Part shown: piece after piece, positions 43,752 through 58,700 of the stretch | How the letters are laid out: the number at the start of each line of letters is the position of its first letter | How positions within the stretch are numbered: the first letter of the stretch is position 1 | Origin: JAHRAW01 sp965243285 | Lineage (GTDB): Bacteria > Pseudomonadota > Gammaproteobacteria > Arenicellales > Poriferihabitantaceae | Direction of reading: 5' to 3' | Length of the DNA: 64,000 nt | Assembly (NCBI GenBank): GCA_965243285.1 | Contig: OZ251537.1 | Location: 1,054,001 to 1,118,000 of the forward strand | Made by a program: the position numbers and the translations under genes | Notes under the pieces: model-generated | Databases searched by the model: none | What the model was told of the DNA's origin: nothing | The model's input: the letters and a program-made list of their open reading frames with translations, nothing else

Positions 43752-46700
43752 ATGATAGTTCGACGCATTGTGCGCATTGCGCTTATGGGCGCCAGACTGC
43801 GGGCTGGTACAAGCCCCCGCCAGTGGTTTGGCAGGATTTCAGCGATTTGCCAGCCCCGATGGGCGCGGTTTTTGATGGTGGCGGCGGTGGCGGTGGCGCA
43901 ATTGGGCCTGGTGGGCATGGCGCATGGGCAGACCTTTGCTCCGGGTACGAGTATTGCGCACCAGCGGTTCATTCTCTTTGAGGTTTCCAGCGTGGATTTA
44001 CCGCGCGTCGCGAGCGGTCAAAGCAACGCTAATTACACCCTCACCGGGCCTGGCAACGCAACGATTGGGAGTTTGTTTCCGGGGCTGAGTTTTGGCCTTA
44101 ACACCTCCGGCGGAGTGGCGAATACGCCGCAAATTTTTGGCCAGCCCTTGGCGGTGAACACGCGTGGCACCAGGATGACCTACTCGGCTAGCCCCGCCGG
44201 TGGGGTAAACCAGCGCCTATTTTTCACTATGGATGTGCAGTGGTGGAATTACTCCCCCCCCACGCAGGCGGATTTAACCTTACCGCTCGATTCCAGCGTG
44301 GATAGGGAATTGCCGAGAGCCGGATCCGGATACAACTCGCTCGCCAACCTAACTTTGCTCGGGCCCAATGAAAAGGCATTCGCCGGCCTCGTGTCCGGCC
44401 TACGGGTTGATCAGATTTACCCCGAGAACGGTTCGCGAAGGCTGGTCCTGCGCGGCCGTCCCGACAAACCGGTGACGGTGCGCTTAACCTATCGCGCAGA
44501 AGCTGTCTTCCCGCCCCCCGGCAGAGCTTCCGAGTTATTTTTCAACTTAGTCGTGCCGCCGCCGGGCTTCGCCCACGCGATCAGCGACCGCACCTACACC
44601 AGCGGCGTGGCGTCCTCGGTGCGCTTGCCGGTGGCCATCAGCAAGTCACCGTTCACCTACACCTTAACCGCCTCGGGCGGGCGGCCGCTCACCGATGTGG
44701 CTCCAGGCATGACCTTCGACGCCAGCGCCGGCATCCGCCGCTTACGCGGCACGCCGACCCGAGTCGGCAGCACGCGGCTCACCTACAGCGTCACCGACGC
44801 CTACGGCAATGTGGGCAGTGCTGATTTTGAGTTCACCATAGTGCCTGGCGCCGCCGGCCCGACCATCCTCAATCCGCCGGCCGACCGCACCTATTCATCC
44901 ACCAGCGGCGGCTCGACGCGCAGCTTTCAACTGCCGGTCGGCAGCGGCGTGGGGCCGTTCACCTACGCCCTCACCGGTCCCAATGGCGAAACACCGGCGC
45001 AAGCCCTACCGCATGGGGATTTCGACCCCGGCCGCACCGCCCGCCGGGTGAGTCTGAGAACACGCGGCTATTTGGGTTTGGTGGGCACTTTTCCGCTGAT
45101 ATATATCGTCACCGACAGCGCCGGGCGTTCCACCACAGCGCAGTTTGATGTGGTCATCACCGGCGGCCCCAGTTTCTCCGCGCAGCCGGGCAACCGCACC
45201 TACAAGCCAGACATCCCACTGACCACATGGCAGTTACCGGTGGGCGTGGCCGCGAGCACGGCGCTGCCCGGCGAGGAGTTGCGCTATGAATTGACCGGGC
45301 CCTATGGCAGCAGTTTGGCGGCCGCCATGCCCGGCGGCGGGCTGGCCTTCGACGGCACGCCGAGCGCGCGGCGGGTATCCATCACCCCCACGCGCGCCGG
45401 CGTTTTTCCGCTGGTGTATCGCATCCTCGGGGTCGACTCCAGCACCTCGCCGGCGACCACGCGCTACCGCATCGAGACCACCTTCACCATCACCATTACC
45501 GGCCCCATCCTCGCTATCGCCGATACCCCGCGCAACCGCAGCCACGCCGCCGGCGCCACCATCGCGCCGGTCACGCTGCCGGCGGCTAGCGTCGGTCGTC
45601 GCCCGCTTACCTACTCATTGACCGCGGCCGGCGGCCAGGCGGTGGCCGATGCGTTGCCCGGGGTCACCTTCAAGCGCAACACGCGGGTGTTGGGCGGCGT
45701 GCCGACCACCGCCACGACGGCGCGCTTAACCTACGGAATCACCGAACCCGACGGCAGCTATTCGCAGACCTTTTTCACCATGCGCATCACCGGCCCGGAC
45801 CTCGAGCAAAATCTGGTCGACCGTACTTATGTCGCCGGCACCGTTCGCTCGCAACTGCTGCCGGCGGCCCGTAGCGCCGCCAAACCGCTCACTTATGTCG
45901 TCGTGGGCCCGAACGAGCGCCCGTTGGGCGAGGTCGCCCCCGGCATGACCTTCAACTCAGCCCCGGATACCTTGCGCTTCGGCGGCACGCCGACGCAAAC
46001 CGGCAGCGTAAACCTCACCTATCGCGCCATCGATACCTACGGCAATGTGGATGAAGAGGTGTTTGTGTTTGCCGTCACCGGCGGACCCACGCTCACCAGC
46101 GCGCCGGCCGACCGCACCTTCGCCGTCATCGACCAGATGCGCTCGTTCCAACTGCCGCTCGCCATCGGCACGGCGCCATACACTTACGCATTGAGCGGGC
46201 AAAACGGCGAGGCCGTGGGCGACCTCATCCCCAGCGGCAATTTCGACCCGGCCGCGAGCGCGCGCCGGCTGTCCTTTTCGCGCCGCCAAGCGGGCACTTA
46301 TGCATTTTTATATGTCGCAAGCGATGCCACCGGTCTTTCCGTCACGGCGAGTTTCCGCATCGTCATAAGCGGCGGCCCCACCTTCGTCACAACCCCGGCG
46401 AATCGGGTTTTCGCGGTCGATAGCGCGCTGCGCACCTCCCAATTGAGCACCGCCACCGGCAGCGCGCCGCTCACCTATAGCCTGGTCGGCGGCCGCGGCG
46501 AAGCGGTGGCGGATGCCATCCCCGGTGGTGAATTCGACCCCAGCGGCGGGGCCCGCCGCATCACCTTTTCGCGGCAAACGGTGGGTGTTTACACCTTTGA
46601 ATATAGCGTCACTGATAGCAACGGCTTATCCAGGGCGGCGAGATTCACCATCACCATAAGCGGCGGGCCGCGCATCGACCTAGCGCCGCCAGACCGCACC

Positions 46701-49700
46701 TACCCGACCGCCAGCGATGTGGTCAGTTTTGGGCTGCCGGGCGCGGCCGGCATAGCGCCGTTCACCTATGCCTTAACCGGCCCCGGCGGCGCCGAACTGG
46801 GGCATACCTTAGACGATGGGCGCTTTGATTCCAGCACGCGGCAGGCGAGTTTTAGGCCATCGGCCAGCGGCGTGTCGCGGTTGACCTACAGCGTCACGGA
46901 TACCAATGGGTTTTCCGTTGCGCGAAGTTTCAATGTGGTGGTAAGCGGCGGCGCAGCGCCGCTCTTTGCGGCCGCGCCGGCCAATCGCACCTATCCGGCC
47001 ACGGACGACATTTTCACCTTCTTTTTGCCCCAAGCCAGCGGCGCGGCGCCGTTTACTTATGGCTTAACCGGGCTCGGCGGCGAGCCGATATCGGTCGCCT
47101 TGCCGAGCGGCGGTTTTGGCCTCGATGCCACCTCTGGGGCCGAGGCGCAAGCCCGCCAGGTGTCATTTTCCCGCCATCGCGCTGGCATCTATCCGCTGTT
47201 GTATCGCGTCACCGACAGCGCTGGATTAGCCGCCACGGCCGAGTTTCGTATCGTCATAAATGGCGGGCCGGTGTTCGCGACGGTGCAGACCAATCGCACT
47301 TTCCGCGCGGCCCACAGCGCCGACACGGAGTCGCAAAATTTGACCTTAGTGGCGGCCGCCGGCAGCGGCGTTTTCACCTACGCCTTGAGCGGCATAAACG
47401 GCGAGGCGGTGATCAATCACATCCCCGGCGGCGCTTTCGACCCCCGCCCTGGACAGCGCGTGATGTCCTTTTCGCGCCGCCAAACCGGCACTTTTGGGTT
47501 TCGCTACACCGTCACCAATGCCGCCGGGCTGTCTCGCGCCGTCACTTTTAACATCACTATCATTGGCGGGCCTGAGTTTGCGAGCGCCCCGCCAAACCTC
47601 ACTTACAGCGTAGCCGACCGCAATCAGAGCGTGCAATTGCCGGGCGGCAGCAATTCCACCGGACCCTATAGGTACGCCTTGACCGGGCTGGCCGGCGAGC
47701 CGTTGGAGGATGTCTTGCCCAGGGGTACTTTCAATGCCCAGGCGGATTCCCGCCGCCTGACTTTTTCGCGCGCCACGGCCGGCATTTATCCGGTGCTATA
47801 CGCCGTCACCGATAACAGCCAGTACCAGCATGTCAGCACCGCGCGCTTCAACATCGTCATCGTCGGCGGCCCCAGATTCACAATCATCCAGACCGACCGC
47901 ACTTTCAGCGCCTCGAACACGCCCGGCAGCATCAGCCTGCCGCAGGCTAACGGCGAAGCGCTCATCACCTATGCTGTAAGCGGCGAGTTGGGCGAGGTGG
48001 TGGGGGATTCCATCCCCGGTGGCTCCTTTGATTCTAATCCGCAGCGCCGCCGGTTGCATTTTTCGCGCCAGCGCGGCGGCGTTTTTCCGTTTTTGTACAC
48101 CGCCACCGACCGCCATGGGTTAAGCGTCGCCACGCGTTTTAATGTGGTCATCGCCGGCGGCCCGATATTCGCCTCGGCGCAGTCCGACCGCACTTACCGC
48201 ACCAACTCAGCCCGCCGCATTTTAGACCTGCCCTCGGCCACCGGCAATGGCGCCATCACCTACACGTTGCGCGGCGAGCGCGGCGAAGCCTTAGCGGATG
48301 CCATCCCCGGCGGCGTTTTTAGGCGCCTCAATGGGGGTTCCTTTCTGTCCTTTTTTCGCCACCGCGCTGGCATCTACCCGCTGCGTTATATCGCCACCGA
48401 TAGCAGCGATTTCTCCAGCACATTGCGCTTCACCATCACCATCGAGGGTCCCTTGAGTATGTCCGCGGTGCCAACCGACCGCACCTACCGCGCCGAGACC
48501 AATCGGCGGCATAATTTTCAGCTGCCCTTTGGCAACGGCAGTTCGAGGTTTTATCCGTTCTCCTACACCCTAACCGGTCCGGATAACGCGGCGGTGGTGG
48601 ATTCCCTGCCGAACGGCAGTTTCGATGCCTCCCCAAACGAGCGTCGGGTGTCATTCGCGGCCTCTACGGTCGGCGTCTACCCGTTGACCTACGTCGTCAC
48701 CAGCGACGGCACCGGCGACATCAGGGAGACTAAATTCAATGTGGTCATCACCGGCCCGGCGTTTACCGGCAGTGGTTTTCCCTTAGCCGAGCAAACCTAT
48801 GTGGGGCAGTCCGCGATTGCGCCGCTCACCCTGCCGGCGGCCGCTGACGGCGCCCAACCGCTGGGCTACACCCTCACCGGGGCGGATAATCAAGCCTTAG
48901 CCGAGGCCGTGCCGGGGCTGGTTTTCGAGGCCGCTAGCCGCGTTTTGTCGGGCACACCGAGCACCAGCGGCAGCGTCGCGCTGACCTATCGCGCGGTGGA
49001 TTTCCACGGCAATGCCATCGCCGTGTTTTTCACCGTGGAAGTCGAGGGCGGCCCCACATTTGATGCCACGCCGCCAGACCTCACCTATAGCACCGCCGCC
49101 GCGAGCCTAACCACCCAACTGCCAGCGGCTAGCGGCATCGGCGTCATCACCTATGCGGTAACCGGGGCCGACGCTCTGGCGTTAGGGGATTCCATCCCTG
49201 ATGGCGTTTTCGACGCCAGCCCAGCGGCGCGCAATCTGTCCTTCGGCGGGCGGCGCGCCGGGGTTTTTCCCATGCGCTATACCGCCACCGACGCCAACGG
49301 CGTATCGGTCACGGCGAGTTTTAACATCACCTTGGATTTTGACCCGACTTTCGCCGCGCAGCAGCCGGATCGCACCTATCCCGGCCTCAACAGCGAGCGC
49401 ACTTTGCGGCTGCCGGCCGCTGTCGGCTCCGGCGCCATCACCTACGCTTTGACCGGCGGTCCTGGCGAGACGCTGGCGGACACCATTACCGACGGCGCCT
49501 TCGATGCGCGCGCCGGGCGGCGCCTATTGACTTTTTCGCGGCGCTTGCCCGGCGTTTATCCATTGCGGTACATCGCCACCGATAGCAGCGGCAGTTCCCG
49601 GCTGATGCGCTTCAATATCGTCATCACCGGCCCGATTTTCGATTCGCTGGCGCTGCCTGATTTGACTTATCCAGCCGGCGCCGCGATCGATGCCGTCACC

Positions 49701-52700
49701 TTGCCGCAGGCCTCCAGGCAAGGCGAGGTGACGTACGCCTTAGTGCGGCGCGGCGGCACCGCGGTACACAATGCGGTGCCCGGCATGGCGTTTGATGCCG
49801 CCACTCGGGTTTTGTCCGGCACGCCGACCACCGCCGCCAGCGGCACCGCCATGCGCTACACCGTCAGCAATGTCGACGGCGCCGCCACCAATCCCTTCAA
49901 CCTCACCGTCACCGGCCCGATGTTGCCGCCCGCGGTGCTGGTGATGAACGGTGTGCCCAGTACCGGTACCCGATTCTGGGCGCACAGCGGCACCGATGTC
50001 AACATTCGCACGCTGCCGCTGGCGGTCAGCAGCGCGCCGCCGCTCACTTACAGCCTATGGGGACCAAACGAACAACCCGTAGGCGAGGCGATACCGAATC
50101 TGACTTTCGATGCCGACATACGCAGGTTCTCCGGCACGCCGCTCAAAAGCGGCCCCTATGTGCGGCTCACATACCGCGTAGTCGACCGCTACGCCAACCG
50201 AGCCCAGCGGACGGATGCCTTTTATTTGCAAATCAGGGGCGGGCCGACCTTCACCAATCCGCCTAGCCGGCGCGCCTACAACGCCAGCACCAGCGCCACG
50301 CCGCAGGTGCTGCTGCTGTCGGCCGCCACCGGCGGCATCGCGCCGTACACCTATACGGTAACCGGCCGCAGCGGCCAGGCGGTGGCGGATGTTATCCCCG
50401 GCGGCGCCTTCGCCAGCACCTCCAGCGCGCGGCGGTTGTCCTTTCTACGCACCCAACAGGGCAGTTTTCCGCTGGCCTACACCGTCACCGACAGCCGCGG
50501 AGTGTATTTCACGGTGAATTTCACCATCGTCATCGGCGACGACAATTTGAATTTGTCGCAGGTGGTGAATCGCACCGTTGCGGTGGAGCAAGATCGCACC
50601 TTTACGCTGCCCAATGGCATAGGCGACACCCCAGCGGCTTCGTACACCTATACCTTGCGCGGCGCCGGCGGCGAGGATTTGGCAACCGCCCTGCCCGATG
50701 CGCAAGTGGCCTTCGACGCCGCCGCCAATCGCCGCCGACTCACCCTTACACCCACCCGTTCGGGGGTGTATCCGTTGGCCTATCGGGTCGCCATCGGCAA
50801 CGGCCTGTTCGCCGAGAGTACTTTTAATGTCACCGTGCCGACGCCGAGTTTCGCGACGATTGCATCGGTCTACAGTTATGACATCAGCGCCGCGGTGGCG
50901 CTCACCTTGCCGCCGGGCGATGGCACGCTGTCGTATACCTACACCCTGACTGGCCCCACCGGCCAAGCGGTGGGCGATGTGTTGCCGGGGCTGTCCTTCA
51001 ATGCCACCAGCCGCATCTTGCGCGGCCAGGCAACCCAGGCGAGCACCGCCATGCTCACCTATCGCGTCGCCGACCGCCACGCCAACAGCGGCGCGGCAAT
51101 ATTCAGCGTGCAAATCAGCGGCGGGCCCAGTTTTGCCGCCAATCCCCCCCGCAGTGGAACGCTCATGGCCAGCGCCGCCGGCCTGCACTCGCGCGCCTTG
51201 CCCTTTGCCGCCGGCGGCGTCGCCCCGCTCACCTACAGCGTAACCGGTCGCGCCGGACAAGCACTGAGCGAAGTGTTGTTAGACGGGGTATTTGAGGAGG
51301 ATGCGAGCGGCAATACGCTGAAGTTCAGCCGTAATCGCATGGGCCGATTTTTATTGCGCTATAGCGTCCAAGATGCCGAAGGCAACGCCGATTCCGCGGA
51401 TTTCAACCTGCTCATCACCCTAAGCCCCGGCCTGTTGCCCGAAGATGTGCAAAATCAGCCCGACCTCAGCGTGGCTATCGAGCAAAATGTTGACCACGCA
51501 TTAGCCCATGGCGGCTATGCCGTATCTCACTACACGCTAAGCGGGGCAAATGGCGAAGATTTGGCTGATGTGTTGCCGTGGGCGGTGAATTTTGTCGGTG
51601 ATTCCGAGCGCCGGTTGCGATTCACCCCCACCACCTCGGGCGTATTTCCCTTGCGGTACCGCGCCGTGACTTCCACCGGCATCTACGCCGAGGGCTTTTT
51701 TTCCCTCACCGTGCGCCCGCCGTCATTGGCCGCGCCGGAGAATGTGCGCTACACCTTCGGCCAGACGGTGTCGCTCACCCTGCCGGCGGCGGTCGGGGCA
51801 GCGCCGTTTACCTACACCCTAACCGCGGCGCAAGCGGAGGCACTGGCGACCGCGTTGCCGGGGCTGTCCTTCGATGCGGATACTCGCGTGTTGAGCGGCG
51901 CGCCCATGCAAAGCGGCACCGTGCTGCTCACCTATGGCGCGGCCGATAAATACGGCAATGACACCCCTAATGCGACGTTTGCGGTCGAGGTTACGCGGGT
52001 TTTCTCCACCGCCATCGCGGCGCAAACCTTCACCGCCGGCGAGGAGGTCGCGGCGTTCACCTTGCCGCCGCCGGGCGGCAGCGGGGTATTGCGCTACACA
52101 TTAAGTGGCGCCGCCGGCGCGCTTTTGCCGGCCGGCTTGACCTTCGCCGCCAATACGCGGGTTGTGGGCGGTACGCCCACCCAGGCCGGCGCCGCCACCT
52201 TGACCTACATCGCCTATGACGATGCCGGCGAAGTGACGCGAACCGCCTTTGGCGTGACCATTTTGTACTCGTTAGCCGACATAAGCGACCAAACCTATGT
52301 GGCCGGCGCCGCCGTAGACCTCACCCTGCCGGCCCTCATCGGCGCTAATGGCGCGCCCAATTACGCCCTGTTGCTCGCCGGCGAGGCCGCCACCGCGGCC
52401 AATTTACCGGCCGGTTTGAGTTTTGATGGCGACAGCCGAGTTTTATCCGGCACGCCGCCGACTGCGGCCGTGGTCATGCTCACCTACACCGCCAGCGATG
52501 GCGGCGTGGTAGTGGCTATGGAGGAATTCGCCCTCGCCATCACCGGCCCCGCCTTCGCCGCCGGGGTGTTGCCGTTGGCCGATAAATCCTATGCCGCCGC
52601 GGTGACGATTACGCCGCTCACCTTGCCCGCATTAAGCGGCGCCGCGCCGCTCACTTACGTCTTAGTGGGCCCGGGCGAGCAAGATTTGGCGGCCGCGGCG

Positions 52701-55700
52701 CCGGGGTTTGCCTTCAGCGCCGACCGCGTTTTATCCGGCGCCGTGTATCGCGGCGGCGACACCCAGATGACCTACCGCATCACCGACCGCTACGCCAATG
52801 TTACCGAGGCCACCTTCGGCCTCAGCATCACTGGCGCCCCGGTCATCACCAATCCGCCCAACCAGCGCACCTACAACTCCAGTACTACCGCGGTGCAACA
52901 AATACTGCTGCTGTCGGCCGCCACCGGCGGCAGCGGGGCGCTCACCTACATGGTGACGGGCCGCCATGGCGAGACGGTGTTCGATGCCATCCCCTCCGGC
53001 ACCTTCACCGCCACCGCAGCTAGGCGGGAGTTGCGGTTTGTGCGCATCCGCATAGGCGATACGCTGCTGCTCTACACCGTCACCGACGCCATCGGGGCGT
53101 ACACGGAGGTGCCGTTCACCATCACCATCTTAGATTCCACTATGAGTCTAGATTTGGCGCAGCATGCTGATGTCACCGCCGCCATCGGCCAATCCACCAC
53201 AGTAACCTTGCCGGACGGCATCGGCGCCACGCCAGCGGTCTCGTACACCTATGAGTTGGGGGGGCTAAATCGGAGCACTTTGGCGGTGGCCTTGCCGGCT
53301 GCGGAGGCGGTGTTCGATGGCGCTGTGAACACCCGCGAACTCTCCTTCACCCCCATCCGCGCCGGCGTCTATACCGTGGTGTACCGCGTCGGGATCAATG
53401 CAATCCGCTTCACCGAGACGACCTTCAACATTATCGTGCCGGCCCCCACCCTGGCCGCGCAGCCGACCGCGCTTAGGTACGCCATCGGGGATACGGTATC
53501 GGAAACCCTACCAGCCGGGGTCGGGGCGGCGCCGTTTACCTACGCATTAACCGACCGCGCCGGGCAGGCCGTAGACCAGGCGCTGCCGGGGCTGGCTTTC
53601 GAGGTGGCTAGCGGCGTGTTATCCGGGTCGCCGACGCAAAATGGCAGCGCCGCCCTCACCTACACCGCGACCGATAAATACGGCAACGCCACCGCCGAGG
53701 TCATGTTTGGCGTGCTGGTCGGCCGCGCCTTCGCCGGCTTGATCGGTGATGAAACCTACACCGCTGGCGCTACGGTGGCCCTCACCCTGCCGCCAATCGC
53801 CGCCGGCGGCGCGGCGAATTACGCCCTGGTCGGCAGCCAAGGCGCCGCCTTGCCGGCCGGGTTGGCGTTCACCGCCGCCAATCGCGCCTTGGCCGGCTCG
53901 CCCACCGAAGCCGGCGCATTCACCTTGATCTACACCGCCAGCGATGGCGGCAGCGAAGTGGCCAGAGCCACCTTGGTGGTGACGGTGCGCCATTCGCTGC
54001 CAAATCCGGGCCCCCAAACCTATTTTGCCGAGGTCGATATCACCGCCCTCACCTTGGCGCCAGCGGTGGGCGGCGGCGCGCTAAGTTACGCCCTGTTAGG
54101 CGCCGGGCCGGCCGCCACCGCCCCCAATTTGCCGGCCGGTTTGGTTTTCGCTGCCGGCGGGCGAGCGTTGAGCGGCACGCCGGGCACCGTTGGGGTGTTC
54201 ACCCTCACCTACACCGCAAACGCGGGCGGCGAAGTGGTGGCCATGACCACATTCACGGCCACTGTAAACCACGCATTGCAAAATCTGCCGGCGCCGCAAA
54301 GCTATCGGGTGGGCGTGGCGCTGGATGAACTCACCCTGCCAGTAGCCACCGGCGGCGGTGATTTAACCTATACCCTGGGGGCTGATCTGGATGCCGACCC
54401 GGCCACCGCCCCCACCTTGCCCGCCGGCTTAGGGTTTGACGCCACGATGCGCGTTTTATCCGGCGTACCGAGCGCGGCGCAGGCGACGGTGGCGCTCACC
54501 TACACCGCCAGCGACGGGCCAGCGGTCGATGGCAGCGAGCAGGTCGCCAGCGGCCAATTCACCGTAACCATCAGCCAAGATGCGTTCCCGACCCTGGTCG
54601 CCGAGAGTTTCGCGGTCGGCGCGACGGTCTCGCTTACCCTGCCCGAGACCATTGGCGGCGGTGAGTTAACCTATGCCTTGGGCGCCGTTTTGCCGGCCAC
54701 GGCCTTGCCCGATGGCTTGATGTTCACCCCGGCCACGCGCGTTTTGGAGGGCACGCCGAGCACGGTGGCGGCCGCCGTCACGCTGAATTACAGCGCCAGC
54801 CAGCGCAATGCCGGGATAAGCGCGGCAGTGGCCGCCGCCGCCTTAAGCGTGACCATCACCGGCCCGCGCTTCGCGGCTTTTGAGGTCGGCGAGCAAAGCT
54901 ACTTGGCTGATAGGCCAGTGATGAATCTCACCCTGCCGCCGGCCACCGACGGCATCGGCGCTTTCACTTACACCCTGAGCGGCGCCAGCGGGCAGGACCT
55001 GGCCGCGGCGGCCCCGGGGCTGGTGTTCGCCGGCCGCCCAGATAGCGATGGCAATGCCGCCACGCGGGTCTTATCCGGTACGCCGAGCACGGCCGCGGCT
55101 GCGGTCGTGCTGACCTACCTCGCCACCGATGCGGCCGGCAACGCCACCGACGCCATGGCCACTTTTATGGTGACGGTGGTGCATGCTTTCGCGGCCGACA
55201 TCGGCCATCAAACCCATGACGCCGGCACGGCTATCGCCGCCCTCACCCTGCCCGTGGCCAGCGGCGGCGGTGATTTGACCTATGGATTGACCGACGGCGC
55301 TGCCGTCGATGGCGGCCTGCCGGCTGGCTTGGCTTTCGCCGACGACACCCGCGCCTTATCCGGCACGCCGACCGCGGCCGGCGTATTCACCCTCACCTAC
55401 ACCGCAAGCGATGGTCCGGTACTCGCCGATGGCTCGCAAATAGTGGTCAGCACCACCTTCACCATCACCGTAAACCATGTCTTTGCGGCCGCCATCGCGG
55501 CGCAAAATTACACCACCGGCGTCGACATCGGCGCGGTGCTGTTGCCAGTCGTCCATGGCGGCGGGGCGTTGTCCTACACCGTGCGCGGCACCGTCGCGTC
55601 GGGGGCGTTGCCGGCCGGCTTGAATTTCGCCGTCACCGCGGCCCGCACTTTATCCGGCGTGCCGAGAACCGCCGGCCTATTCGGCCTGACCTACATAGTC

Positions 55701-58700
55701 ACCGATACCGACCCGGCTAGCGACACTTTCGGCGAAGTCGGGCGGGCGATCTTCATCGTCACCGTCGCCGGCCCGCGCTTCGATACTTTCACGCTGGCGG
55801 ATAAAATCTACCCGCCCGGCGTGACCATCGCCGACCTCACCTTACCCGCCGCCACCGATGGCTTCGGCGCCTTCACTTACACCTTGCTCGAGGTAGGCGG
55901 CCAGCCCCTCGGTGCGGCCTTGCCCGGGCTGTTGTTCGATGGCGCCGCCGATAGCCGTATTTTGTCTGGCACGCCGAGCGAGGATGGCTCGGCCATGCTG
56001 GTCTACATCGCCACCGACGCCGGCGGCAACGCCACCGCTGGCGAGGAGATGTTCATGGTGATGGTGGGCCGCACTTTGCCGGTCATCGCCGACCAAACCA
56101 TCCCCGCCGGCCGGCTATGGAGGCTGACCTTGCCCGAAATAGTCGGCAGCGGCGATGATGTGGTGTACGCCGTGAGCGGCTTGCCGGGCGATTTGGAGTT
56201 CGCTGGCGGCGACCGCGTGTTGAGCGGCACGCCAGCGGTGGCGACGACGCTAACACTGCGCTACACCGCCCACGCCAGCGGTGGCGGGCCGCTAATCGAT
56301 GCGAAAACCTTCATGCTGACCATTGAGCACGCCTTGCCGCCCGCCATCGACGCCGAAACTTACCCGGTGGGCAGCCTCATCGATAATCTAACCCTGCCAG
56401 AAGCCGCCGGCGGCGGCAGTCTGGTCTACGCCCTGAGCAACGCCGCCGAGGACACCGATGATTTGCCGGCCGGGCTTATTTTTGACGGCCTCGCCACGGC
56501 CCGCACTTTAAGCGGCACGCCATCGGCGGCGGGGGTATTTCGGCTGAATTACACCGCCAGCATCATCGGCGGCGCCGAAGTGGCCACGGCGGAATTCACC
56601 GTCACTCTCACCGGCCCGCGGTTCGCGGCCTTCAATGTGGTCGACCAAATCTACCCGCTCGGGGTGTCCATCGATAGCCTCGTGCTGCCGCCGGCCACCG
56701 ATGGCTTCGGCGATTTCAGTTACGACTTGACCACGGCGCCGAACAACCAGAGCGTCGCTACGGCGCTGGCCGGGTTGTCTTTCGATGGCGACGCCGCCAG
56801 CCGCGCTTTATCCGGCACGCCGAGCGTCGCCGGCTCGGCCATACTCACCTACGTCGCCGCCGACAGCGCCAATCCACCCAATGTCACCGATGATTCGGCC
56901 ACCTTCAAGGTGACGGTGGGGCGCGCCTTCGCGGCCGGAATCCCCATCCCATCCTATTCGGTCGATAGCCGCATCGACCTCACCTTGCCGGTAGCCACCG
57001 GCGGCGGCGTTTTGGTATACGCCCTAAACGGCGCCTTGTCGCTCGGCTTGAGTTCCGCCGCCGGGGCCACCGGCGCCATCATCATAAGCGGCACGCCCAC
57101 CGTGGCCGGCACTTATCCGCTGGACTACACCGCCAGCGAAAACGGCATCGTGGTCGCGCGCGCCGCCATCGCGCTGACCATCACCCATGTGCTGCCTACT
57201 TTACCCCCCCGCAGTTTTCCGGCCGAGGCCATCATCGACAATGTAACCCTGCCCCAAGCCGCCGGCGGCGGCAGTTTGACTTACAACCTAACCAACGCCG
57301 ATGCGGACGCCGCTGCCTTGCCGGCCGGTTTGAGTTTTGGCATCGCCGGCGACCGCGTTTTAAGCGGCACGCCCACCACGGCCGGCGTATTCACGCTCAA
57401 TTACACCGCCAGCCAGACCATTGACGGCGCCAGCGTACCAGCCGCCAGCGCGCAACTGGTGGTGACGGTGACGCATTCCCTGCCCACCATCGTAGACTTT
57501 GCCGTCGATGCCGGGGTGGCGATTGACCTGGAATTGCCGCCAGCCGCCGGCGGTGGTGATTTGGTTTATAGCGTGAGCGGCACGCCCAATGCGGCCGGTT
57601 TGAGTGTGACTGGGCGCACTTTGGGCGGCACGCCCACCATCGCTGGCACCTATACGCTGACCTACGCCGCCACCTTGGTAGGCGGCGCTGACGCAGTGGC
57701 TAACAGCATCTTCATGCTGAGCGTAAACCTCGTCCTGCCGACCCCGCCTGCGGTGGAGTTCCCGGCCGGGGTCGCTGCATCGCTCACCTTGCCGCTAGCC
57801 CAGGGCGGCGGCGTGTTTGTGTACGGCTTGACTGGCAACCGCCCGGTGGGCATGGCGACCTTGCGCGACAACATTTTATCCGGCCTGCCAACCACGCCCG
57901 AAGCGTACCCGCTGGTCTACACCGCCACCCAAGGCGGCACCATTCTCAGCGTCAATTTCACCATCACCATCGGCGATGCGGTAGTGGCGCCGCTTGAAAT
58001 CGCCAATCAAACCTACCCAGTGCACTCCGCTATCGTCGATTTAACCCTGCCCATGGCCGAAGGCGGCGGCGCTTTGGTGTATGCGTTGAGCGGCGAGGTG
58101 CCAGCCGGCCTGAGTTTGGGCGTGGGGCCGGCGGCGCGCGTTTTGAGCGGCACGCCCACCGCCATCGGTTGGTACGATGTGGTCTACAGCACCACTCGCG
58201 CCGGCGTCATCATCGCCAGCGGCGCGTTTACCATCACCGTACATCATGTATTAGCGAAGCCGGATGATGAAACCTTCGACGCCGGCGAAGTCGTTGCGCT
58301 GACGCTGCCCTTAGCCATCGGCGACCCCGACGGCGAGTTGGCCTACGCCCTAAGCGGCACCTATGGCGGCGCCGACGATGCCTTGCCCGATGGCTTGGCC
58401 TTTGGCGACGCCGGCGGGCGCGTGTTGGACGGCCGCATTGATACCGCCGGCGCCTACATGCTCACCTACACCGCCACCGACGCCAGCGGCGATGTCGAAG
58501 TCGAAGTCGGGCGGCAAATTTTTACGGTGACGGTGAATTTCGTCTTGCACAATCCGGGTAATCAAACTTTCGCCTCGGGTTCGGTGGCGAATGTGACCTT
58601 GCCGGCCGCCCTCGGCGGCGGCGTGTTCGGGTATGAATTGACCGGCGCGCCGCTGCCCGAGGGCTTGGGTTTCACCGCCGGCGAGCGCCGCCTATCCGGC

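Noticed and set aside
43595..43981. Plus-strand frame overlapping the start of the second giant
   Set aside because: It is out of frame with the signal peptide and repeats, and ends inside them.
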